Positions 57,184 through 64,000 of a stretch of DNA of 64,000 bases are shown piece by piece; the stretch's first letter is position 1; every line of letters starts with the position of its first letter. Source of the DNA: Ensifer sp. USDA 6670 (GTDB taxonomy: Bacteria; Pseudomonadota; Alphaproteobacteria; Rhizobiales; Rhizobiaceae); NCBI GenBank assembly GCA_000421085.1, contig ATWE01000006.1, forward strand, positions 1 to 64,000. The letters are read 5' to 3'. The translations under genes were made by a program, and so were the position numbers. Below the pieces are notes generated by a model, which worked only from the letters and a program-made list of their open reading frames with translations, was not told where the DNA came from and searched no databases.

Positions 57184-58644
57184 ATGTTCTCAATTTTGCA
57201 TGTGTCGGACCTCCACAGATCTCGCGAAGAGCCGGTGGACAACGGCAGTTTGATCGCGGCCTTGTTAGCCGACAGTGATCGGTACCAAGGTGAAACGCCG
57301 CGTGTGCCTCCACCTGACGCAATAGTAGTAAGCGGCGACCTGATTCAGGGGGCTAGGATTGGCGTTGCTGACTGGCAGCAATCTATGCGGGATCAGTACG
57401 AAGTGGCGAAAGGCTTCTTGTCTATGTTGTGCGACCGCTTTCTAGGCGGAGATAAAAGCCGAATGGTCCTGATACCCGGAAATCATGATGTCTGTTGGAA
57501 CACCTCGTTCGGCTCAATGGAGAAGGTATCGGCGACTGATTATCCAGGGGATTTGCATTGGGCCCTAACCGAGCCAGGCAGCGTGTTTAGGTGGTCCTGG
57601 AAAGAGCAAGCGCTGTACCGCATACGAGATGCGGCCTCCTATGCGCGAAGAATGGACTTCTACTGGGACTTTATTGGCGATTTCTACGCCGGAGTTGACC
57701 TACCGCTCCCCATTGATAGGTCTCGCGGTTTCCAACTCTTCGAATTGTGTAATCGCCGAATTGTGGTCGCAGCGTTCGACTCGATTGTCGGCAATGACTG
57801 TTTTGGTTATTCCGGTGCTATTCCTCGTGGTGCTGTCGGGCAATGTGCGATTGCGCTGCGTGACGCCAACCACTCCTACGATCTAAGGATGGCTGTATGG
57901 CATCACAGCATCCAGGGTCCGCCCGCCAGAACCGACTATATGGATGTTTCCCAGGTCCAAGAGATGATCGGCCACGGTTTCCAACTCGGACTCCACGGTC
58001 ATCAGCACATTGCCGCGACCCAGACGCAACTCGTTCACCTTGACGAAAGTCGCTCAATGTCGGTCGTCAGCGCTGGGTCGCTATGTGCGGGGGCACGAGA
58101 GCTGCCACGTGGCGTGAACCGCCAGTACAATATTATTGTGATCGAAGATGACTTCCTGCGAGGAAGGGTACATGTTCGAGAAATGGGGGAGGGAGAGCAG
58201 TTCTCACGCAAGCGTAACGGCGCATTCCTCAATGGATATGTTGAGATTAGTTGGCAGCCGAAGACCGACGTGATGGGTCGTGAGCGCGATGCTCAGTCCG
58301 ACAATAGCCGGCGCACTGTTATGGCTGCTGAAGCGGCTTTCAAGCAAGGCAACCCCGAACAGGCAGTTGATTTACTTCGAAGCGTCGATACTTCTGCACC
58401 GGGGTACGCGCGGAAGCTGATGACGGATGCGCTTCTATCTTTCTCGGACTGGCGGCAACTGGCATCGCTCCTTCAGAGTCCTCAAACAGTTGAAGAAAGT
58501 GTCCTTCTCGTCTCAGCCCTTGTAGAGAGCGGCGATCTTGAAGGTGCTCAAGACAAACTGGGCGAGGCGACGGGTGTTGACGTAGGTACGCGCCAGGCTC
58601 TGCAGAGCAGAATTGATACGAAAAGATTGATGAGGCAGCAATGA
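57184..58644 (+). CDS. calcineurin-like metallophosphoesterase of a defence-like operon
   Basis: A 486-residue protein. The metal-binding motifs of calcineurin-like phosphoesterases are all present: VSDLH (Asp9, His11), SGDLIQG (Asp51), IPGNHDVCWN (Asn99, His100), VWHHSI and LHGHQHIAA. Residues about 365-486 are a helical C-terminal part with TPR-like pattern (EAAFKQGNPEQAVDLLRSVD, then ESGDLEGAQDKLGEA). The ATG follows AGAGGAG. The stop overlaps the Hsp90-like gene by 4 bp, so the two are co-translated. Substrate could be a nucleic acid, nucleotide or phosphoprotein. Confidence 0.88.
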   Translation: MFSILHVSDLHRSREEPVDNGSLIAALLADSDRYQGETPRVPPPDAIVVSGDLIQGARIGVADWQQSMRDQYEVAKGFLSMLCDRFLGGDKSRMVLIPGNHDVCWNTSFGSMEKVSATDYPGDLHWALTEPGSVFRWSWKEQALYRIRDAASYARRMDFYWDFIGDFYAGVDLPLPIDRSRGFQLFELCNRRIVVAAFDSIVGNDCFGYSGAIPRGAVGQCAIALRDANHSYDLRMAVWHHSIQGPPARTDYMDVSQVQEMIGHGFQLGLHGHQHIAATQTQLVHLDESRSMSVVSAGSLCAGARELPRGVNRQYNIIVIEDDFLRGRVHVREMGEGEQFSRKRNGAFLNGYVEISWQPKTDVMGRERDAQSDNSRRTVMAAEAAFKQGNPEQAVDLLRSVDTSAPGYARKLMTDALLSFSDWRQLASLLQSPQTVEESVLLVSALVESGDLEGAQDKLGEATGVDVGTRQALQSRIDTKRLMRQQ

Positions 58645-60992
58645 GTGGCGAATTAATTCCATTCCAAATCGAAACCCAGAGAGTTATTCAGCTGCTGGCT
58701 AAGCAAATCTATCAGTCGCCACTTGCGCTCTTACGAGAGAATACACAGAACGCCTTCGACGCAGTACGACAAAGGCTTCACATAGATGGTCAATTTGACC
58801 CGTCCATTGATATTCTTCTTTCACCGGACAAGATCGTAATTGCTGACAATGGCATTGGCATGACTCCCGATGACTTGTCCAGACATTATTGGACAGCGGG
58901 AAGCAGCAGCAAGAACAACGCGGCCGCCCGGGCAGCCGGCGTCGTGGGCACATTCGGTATAGGTGCGATGGCCAATTTCGGCATTGCCGATCGACTGGTT
59001 GTGGAAACAGAAAGCGCGACCACGGGCGAGCGCACAATCTGCCGGGCTGATAGGGCAAAACTTGACCTGAAACAGAACTGTATTGAACGAGAAGTAGTAC
59101 AGTCACTCCAGCAACCGGGCACGACCATTACAGCTCACGTCGCGCCCGGCGAAAAGATCGATGTCGTTAAGGCTCGGGATTATATTGCAGAATTTGTTTC
59201 ACTCGTTGACGTGCCGGTCACGGTGAACGGTGAGATCGTAAGTAAGCGGCCTATTGAAGATTTGGTCCCGCACGTGCCAGAGACGTGGAGGACGAATGAG
59301 CAAGCTCACGTTATCGGACCTCGGATGACGGCCGACGTTACGGTAATCCTATCCAACAATGCCGATCTCTGGCTTAGCTTCGCCAACATTATATGGGACT
59401 CCAAACCTTTGACTGGCCGGCTAGTGCTTCGTAGCGGCCACTCAAATTTGCGTACGTTCCGCAGCGGTTTTGGGCTTGCGACCGCTTCGGTCAGCTCATT
59501 TTATCAATTTGGTGGGATTGCAGACCTTCTAGCGCTGGAACCAACCGCTGGACGCGAGGCTATCACTGTCGATGGGCTGCAACTTCTGCAGTCGATGATG
59601 ACGGATATTGATCGATTCGTGTCAGAGCTTCTTGCCAAGCGCGACGAAAGTGACTCAAGCACGCCTTTCATGAATTGGGTTGTGGCACATAATCGCTATG
59701 ATCTTTGCGGCAAGCTTCGAATGACAATCAGTCCTGGCGATCGTATCTCCCTCGAAGAGGTCGTAAGGCGTTCACAACCAAGGCCCATGATGTTGTACGA
59801 AGGAACTGATCAAGGAGTTGTGAAGGCACACGCCAGCGAGGATACGCCGCTTCTAATATTGGCTCGAACGAATCCACGCAGGCGTTGTGAACAGAATTTC
59901 CTGAAGAACAACGCGAATGTCTCAGCCATTTCAGACAAGCCAATAGTAAAGGATAGGCGCTCTTACGGGCAACTTTCCACTGCTGAGAGTGCTTTGGCCT
60001 ACCGCGTTGAGTCGATCCTGGAGACCGACTACTTTGTTAAATCAATCGTGGACTTCGGTTCTATCAGCCACGGGCTACCAGTCTTGGCGCAGAAGGAGGG
60101 AGATCGAATCCGGATCACACTGAATCCGGACGGACAAACCGTTCAACTGTTGCTCGGGCTGTTCTCCACCGAGTTCGGTGCATTTGGCAGTATGGCAAAG
60201 GATTTCGTCAGAAATGTCCTGTTCCCCCGCATTGCAGACTATGTCCCCAGCAGTACAAAGCAGGGTGCAGAAGCTTTTCTTCGTGCCATACGCAAAGCAA
60301 GAGAGGTTTTTGAGTATGCCGACGACGATCTAGGTAGTCTACCCGGGATCTGGGAGGAATATGACGAAGGTCGGATTCCACTGGAGGAGGCAGTCGCGCG
60401 TTCACGAACAGCTGTACGGTCTAGTGTGCAGGTAGTTGATGTGGCAACGCGTGCCAAAGATGTCGTACCGGATGTAATAGAGAATGAACAAGCGCTCCAC
60501 GAGGCGGCTGATCCGACCGCCGGCCTCAATCTTGACCCCTCTCCTGGCATCACCCGCCTAGAGCTTACATCGGCTGCCAAACTGCTTGTCATCGATGACA
60601 AAGAGCCTGCCCTGAGAGGTTATCGCTGCTTCCTTGCAATTACAGATAAAGCTCGTGAGGAAATGGGGGAATTTTTCCTTCAGCCACATAGTACCTCAAT
60701 CGTTTGGGGAGGGCAGAAGACTCTATTCATTTTCATGCACCACTCGGGGCAATTCGGCCTCTACTATGATCTTCAGACCCGCGAGGTGGTCGATGCCGCC
60801 GCCGGAGGCGGAGCCTTTCCAACCTGCTCCATTGTTCTCAAGGACCGGATCTTTATTCCCATTCCAGACGAGATACGTGCGAGTTTCGTTCCAAGGTTTG
60901 GTGAACGGAAGCGCTTCGAAATCCGAGCGGACATCCTCCGCGCAGAAGGTGGGAATGGCCCCACAACAAATGGCACTTCTGCCGTAAGTTAG
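58641..60992 (+). CDS. Hsp90-like GHKL ATPase of a defence-like operon
   Basis: A 783-residue protein whose N-terminal about 220 residues are a GHKL ATPase of the Hsp90 type. The N box RENTQNAFDAVR carries Glu33 and Asn37, the same E-X3-N spacing as Hsp90. DNGIGM (Asp69) and GVVGTFGIGAMANFG (lid) follow. The middle region is beta/alpha and not like HtpG in detail; the C-terminal third (residues about 560-783) has no family I recognise and ends in a Gly/Asn/Ser tail. No second-stress-gene context is present; the neighbours are mobile and restriction genes. Confidence 0.85.
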   Translation: MSGELIPFQIETQRVIQLLAKQIYQSPLALLRENTQNAFDAVRQRLHIDGQFDPSIDILLSPDKIVIADNGIGMTPDDLSRHYWTAGSSSKNNAAARAAGVVGTFGIGAMANFGIADRLVVETESATTGERTICRADRAKLDLKQNCIEREVVQSLQQPGTTITAHVAPGEKIDVVKARDYIAEFVSLVDVPVTVNGEIVSKRPIEDLVPHVPETWRTNEQAHVIGPRMTADVTVILSNNADLWLSFANIIWDSKPLTGRLVLRSGHSNLRTFRSGFGLATASVSSFYQFGGIADLLALEPTAGREAITVDGLQLLQSMMTDIDRFVSELLAKRDESDSSTPFMNWVVAHNRYDLCGKLRMTISPGDRISLEEVVRRSQPRPMMLYEGTDQGVVKAHASEDTPLLILARTNPRRRCEQNFLKNNANVSAISDKPIVKDRRSYGQLSTAESALAYRVESILETDYFVKSIVDFGSISHGLPVLAQKEGDRIRITLNPDGQTVQLLLGLFSTEFGAFGSMAKDFVRNVLFPRIADYVPSSTKQGAEAFLRAIRKAREVFEYADDDLGSLPGIWEEYDEGRIPLEEAVARSRTAVRSSVQVVDVATRAKDVVPDVIENEQALHEAADPTAGLNLDPSPGITRLELTSAAKLLVIDDKEPALRGYRCFLAITDKAREEMGEFFLQPHSTSIVWGGQKTLFIFMHHSGQFGLYYDLQTREVVDAAAGGGAFPTCSIVLKDRIFIPIPDEIRASFVPRFGERKRFEIRADILRAEGGNGPTTNGTSAVS

Positions 60993-61023
60993 CTGCGTTT
61001 TATTCACCCGACCTGAAGTCGTG

Positions 61024-61051
61024 CAACGACCGTGTTGCGCCGCGGTCGTTG
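61024..61051 (+). terminator. hairpin after the Hsp90-like gene
   Basis: A perfect 9-bp stem (CAACGACCG at 61024-61032 and CGGTCGTTG at 61043-61051) with a 10-nt loop lies 32 bp after the stop. It has no T run. It could end the two-gene transcript. Confidence 0.4.
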
Positions 61052-61099
61052 ACGGGCGTTGGTGTGCGCTAACCGTCAATCGGGAAAGAGGGGGAGTTG

Positions 61100-61639
61100 A
61101 TGAGAGAGGTAGGTAGCCTTGGTGACTGCAAACGGAAGGTCGAGCAGGATGTTCACCGCATCTGGAACGCCATCGATGCGGCGGTGCAGGGGCGACAGAA
61201 TGCGCCGCTGGACGCTGCTGTCTTTGGCTTGGCAGCGCTGAGGAGGTCGGTCTACGAGGATCTCAACCAAATACAGCACGAGTTCGCGATCCTGAAAGCG
61301 ATTGAATGGTGCACGGCGACGAGCACTATCTCATCTGAGGCGGTCTGGTGGTGGAACCCACGGGCGACGGGTGACATAGGCGAGCCCGACTTAGCCGGCA
61401 TGGTTGGGGACGAAATCCTCCTGAGCGCCGAGGTGACAACCTCGCATAGCCCTCAAGGCGTGATTGATCGACGCATGGCCCACACTCTGTCCAAGTTGTC
61501 GATGATGGCAGGACAACAGTTCTATTTCGTCACATCCGCGAAGATGGCGCGGCGAGCGAAGACCAAGGTTCTAAGCAATGGGTACGCGATTTCGGTCGTG
61601 GACCTGTCGGATGAATCCATAGTCTCCAGTTCTGTCTGA
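61100..61639 (+). CDS. possible nuclease-fold protein, function unknown
   Basis: A 179-residue protein starting MREVGSLGDCKRKVEQDVHR, with an ATG (61100) preceded by GAGGGGGAG. The N-terminal half is helical. The centre has TGDIGEPDLAGMVGDEILLS then AEVTTS, with RMAHTLSKLSMMAGQQFYFV after it. PD...E-V-T resembles a PD-(D/E)XK core with the Lys replaced by Thr, so activity is doubtful. It ends 17 bp before the G19 tract. Confidence 0.6.
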   Translation: MREVGSLGDCKRKVEQDVHRIWNAIDAAVQGRQNAPLDAAVFGLAALRRSVYEDLNQIQHEFAILKAIEWCTATSTISSEAVWWWNPRATGDIGEPDLAGMVGDEILLSAEVTTSHSPQGVIDRRMAHTLSKLSMMAGQQFYFVTSAKMARRAKTKVLSNGYAISVVDLSDESIVSSSV

Positions 61640-61655
61640 TGGGCACACCCCACCC

Positions 61656-61674
61656 GGGGGGGGGGGGGGGGGGG
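61656..61674. repeat. homopolymer run of 19 G upstream of hsdM
   Basis: Nineteen consecutive G, flanked by CACCC and AAGCCG, in the 171-bp gap between the preceding gene and hsdM, 137 bp before the hsdM start. Such runs mutate by slipped-strand mispairing. Here it is outside coding sequence, so a change in length would act on promoter spacing or mRNA leader rather than on the frame. It is also a place where assembly length is unsafe. Confidence 0.9.
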
Positions 61675-61810
61675 AAGCCGATTTCGGCTATTTTCAATGG
61701 GTCTCACGAACTTTTGCGCCAAACATTTCTCCCCCTGGCTCGCGTTCACAGCTTGCCCCCCGTGCGATCGACGGACATAAAGGACTTGGTACACGCATCG
61801 GGGGAAACGC

Positions 61811-63646
61811 ATGAACCAACAGGCACTATCGGCATTCATCTGGTCCGTAGCGGATCTTCTCCGGGGCGACTACAAGCAAGCCGACTACGGCAAGGTGATC
61901 CTGCCGTTTACGGTGCTGCGCCGCATCGACTGCGTCCTGGAGCCGACCAAGGAGGCGGTGCTGGCGGAACATGCCGCCAAGATCACTGCCGGGATCAATC
62001 CTGAGCCCTTCGTCCTCCGCAAGGCAGGGCAGACCTTCTACAACGTCTCGAAGCTCGATATGCACCTTCTGATGGGGGACCAGGACAATATCGCGGCGAA
62101 CCTCTATGCCTACATCCAGGGCTTCTCGGAGGACGTCCGTGACATCTTCGAACGCTTCGAGTTTGCCGCCCAGATTGATCGCCTGGCGAAGGCCAAGCTG
62201 CTCTATCAGGTGACCGAGAAATTCGCCCGGATCAACCTTCACCCCGATAAGGTCAGCAACCACCAGATGGGCCTCGTCTTCGAGGAATTGATCCGCAAGT
62301 TCTCCGAACTCTCCAACGAGACTGCCGGTGAGCACTTCACGCCTCGTGAGGTCATCCGGTTGATGGTCAACCTGCTGTTCGTCGAAGACGACGACATTTT
62401 ATCGAAGCCTGGCGTGGTCCGCACGATCTACGATCCCGCTGCTGGGACGGGTGGAATGCTGTCGATTGCGGAGGAGTATCTCGGCGAACACAACGAACAC
62501 GCCCGGCTTGTCATGCACGGGCAAGAGCTGAACCCAGAGTCTTACGCCATCTGTAAAGCCGACATGCTGATCAAGGGGCAGGACGTCAGCAACATCGTCT
62601 TCGGCAACACCCTGTCTGATGATGGCCACGCTGGTGCGAAGTTCGACTACATGCTTTCCAATCCGCCGTTCGGGGTGGAGTGGAAGAAGGTGGAGAAGGA
62701 GATCCGGGCGGAACATGAGCAGAAGGGCTTCAACGGCCGCTTCGGCCCCGGGCTTCCCAGAGTGTCCGATGGGTCGCTGCTCTTCCTGCTGCACCTGACG
62801 TCGAAGATGCGTCCTGCGGTCGACGGCGGCAGCCGGTTCGCCATCGTTCTCAACGGTTCCCCCCTGCTCACCGGCGGGGCTGGCAGCGGAGAGAGCGAGA
62901 TCCGCCGATACGTCTTGGAGAACGATCTCCTCGAAGCGATCATCGCACTGCCGACGGACATGTTCTACAACACCGGCATCGCGACCTATGTCTGGGTGTT
63001 GTCCAACCGCAAGCCGGACCACCGCAAGGGCAAGGTCCAACTGATCGACGCTTCCTCCTTCTGGCAGAAGATGCGCAAGAGCCTCGGGTCCAAGCGCAAG
63101 GAAATGGGAGACCTCGACATCAGCTCCGTCACCAGGCTGTTCGGTAGCTTCAGCGAGGCCCAGATTGCTACGGTGGTGGATGCAAAAGGCAAGGAGGTCG
63201 CGCGGGAGATCGTAGTTCAAGGTGAGGCGCTCCCAGTTGCCCCAGAGGGCGGCAAAATCAAGCTCGCGCCGCTGTCGCGCATCTTTCCGAATGAATCCTT
63301 TGGCTATCGCACGATCACCGTCGAGCGTCCCTTGAGGGACGAGAAGGGTGATGTTGTCCTCGGAACCAAGGGCAAGGCAAAGGGCAAGCCACAAGCTGAC
63401 AGCTCACTTCGCGACACCGAGAACGTGCCGCTCGGCGAAGAGGTCGAGGCCCATTTCTCCCGAGAGGTTTTGCCCCATACCCGGGATGCTTGGATCGATC
63501 ACGAGAAGACGAAGGTGGGCTATGAGATCCCGTTCAACCGCCATTTCTATGTCTTCGAACCCCCGCGTCGACTCGTGGAGATCGATACCGATCTGCAGCA
63601 GGTCACCGGTCGCATCCTACGGATGATCGGGGAGCTTTCAGCATGA
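61811..63646 (+). CDS. hsdM: type I restriction-modification methyltransferase HsdM
   Basis: A 611-residue N6-adenine methyltransferase subunit. The N-terminal HsdM_N domain begins [20 protein letters not shown] with [23 protein letters not shown] motif I is [19 protein letters not shown] and the catalytic motif is [11 protein letters not shown]. The C-terminal half binds the specificity subunit. Its stop overlaps hsdS by 4 bp (ATGA). hsdR is not in the window and presumably follows. Confidence 0.96.
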   Translation: MNQQALSAFIWSVADLLRGDYKQADYGKVILPFTVLRRIDCVLEPTKEAVLAEHAAKITAGINPEPFVLRKAGQTFYNVSKLDMHLLMGDQDNIAANLYAYIQGFSEDVRDIFERFEFAAQIDRLAKAKLLYQVTEKFARINLHPDKVSNHQMGLVFEELIRKFSELSNETAGEHFTPREVIRLMVNLLFVEDDDILSKPGVVRTIYDPAAGTGGMLSIAEEYLGEHNEHARLVMHGQELNPESYAICKADMLIKGQDVSNIVFGNTLSDDGHAGAKFDYMLSNPPFGVEWKKVEKEIRAEHEQKGFNGRFGPGLPRVSDGSLLFLLHLTSKMRPAVDGGSRFAIVLNGSPLLTGGAGSGESEIRRYVLENDLLEAIIALPTDMFYNTGIATYVWVLSNRKPDHRKGKVQLIDASSFWQKMRKSLGSKRKEMGDLDISSVTRLFGSFSEAQIATVVDAKGKEVAREIVVQGEALPVAPEGGKIKLAPLSRIFPNESFGYRTITVERPLRDEKGDVVLGTKGKAKGKPQADSSLRDTENVPLGEEVEAHFSREVLPHTRDAWIDHEKTKVGYEIPFNRHFYVFEPPRRLVEIDTDLQQVTGRILRMIGELSA

Positions 63647-64000
63647 GCGTTCCCCAGTATGAGAGACTCAAACCAAGCGGCGCGGATTGGCTGGGCGAAA
63701 TTCCCTGCCACTGGTCAACCTTGCGTGTAAGGATCCTGTTTGAAATCAGGAAACGAATAGCAGGGGAACTCGGTCATGACGTGCTGTCCGTAACACAGCA
63801 GGGACTCAAAATTCGAAATATTGATAGCAATGACGGGCAACTTTCGATGGACTATTCAAAGTACCAGCTCGTCGAGCCTGGTGACTTTGTGATGAACCAC
63901 ATGGACCTTCTTACCGGATACGTCGATATATCCCAGTTCCATGGAGTAACCAGCCCCGACTATCGAGTGTTCACGCCCAGATCGAACGCAATATCGCAAA
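63643..64000 (+). CDS. hsdS: type I specificity subunit HsdS, N-terminal part
   Basis: The first 119 residues are visible: [20 protein letters not shown] and [20 protein letters not shown], the usual HsdS start with a GEIPxHW box, followed by [14 protein letters not shown] near the end of the first target-recognition domain. The gene is cut by the window edge. It determines the DNA sequence recognised by the HsdM/HsdR complex. Confidence 0.9.
   Translation, partial: MSVPQYERLKPSGADWLGEIPCHWSTLRVRILFEIRKRIAGELGHDVLSVTQQGLKIRNIDSNDGQLSMDYSKYQLVEPGDFVMNHMDLLTGYVDISQFHGVTSPDYRVFTPRSNAISQ

Noticed and set aside
58641-60992. Assignment of the GHKL ATPase as the housekeeping chaperone HtpG
   Set aside because: The middle and C-terminal parts do not look like HtpG and the gene is coupled to a phosphoesterase on a mobile island.
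51574-64000. CRISPR array
   Set aside because: No regularly spaced direct repeats were seen in the island or elsewhere in the window.
51574-64000. Insertion sequences
   Set aside because: No transposase-like protein was found; the recombinases present are an integrase and a resolvase-type serine recombinase.

Overview
This window reads as the chromosome of an alphaproteobacterial rhizobium, most likely Sinorhizobium/Ensifer. The basis is gene order and protein character: a flagellar/chemotaxis regulon with the rhizobial genes visN, visR, motE, cheT, cheS and the soluble receptor icpA, in the order known from S. meliloti, followed by a rhizobial rhamnose locus (rhaRSTPQUK opposite rhaDI). GC-rich coding sequence and RIME-like palindromic repeats agree. 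The species cannot be fixed from the sequence alone.

Layout. (1) 1-28537: motility. Leftward: flagellin (partial), fliP-fliL-flgH-motE-flgI-flgA-flgG-fliE-flgC-flgB, a small membrane protein, fliI, flgF and a DUF1217 gene. Rightward: motA-fliM-fliN-fliG-flhB and a small conserved gene. Leftward again: visN-visR (master regulators), fliF, and the che operon icpA-cheS-cheY1-cheA-cheW-cheR-cheB-cheY2-cheD-cheT. (2) 29236-40195: L-rhamnose uptake (ABC transporter RhaSTPQ), mutarotation (RhaU), kinase (RhaK), DeoR-type regulator (RhaR), isomerase (RhaI) and aldolase/dehydrogenase fusion (RhaD). (3) 40313-44845: small conserved genes and a three-gene cassette (small Gly-rich protein with a Tat-like leader, NTP_transf_5-type nucleotidyltransferase, PqqD-like/HprK-like kinase) that resembles a peptide-modification system. 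(4) 45075-51312: core housekeeping genes: tRNA-Phe, yacG, maf, infA, a low-molecular-weight phosphatase, a UPF0262 gene, hisD, a DUF2948 gene and murA.

(5) 51574-64000: a genomic island entered at tRNA-Thr(GGT). It starts with a tyrosine integrase and carries a frameshifted PD-(D/E)XK-like nuclease gene, an RNase HI, an HTH protein, a serine recombinase, a two-gene operon of a metallophosphoesterase and an Hsp90-like GHKL ATPase, a second possible nuclease-fold protein, and a type I restriction-modification locus (hsdM and the start of hsdS) that continues past the window. A run of 19 G lies just upstream of hsdM. The metallophosphoesterase/Hsp90-like pair is the best candidate here for an undescribed defence system; the kinase/nucleotidyltransferase/Gly-rich peptide cassette is the second.
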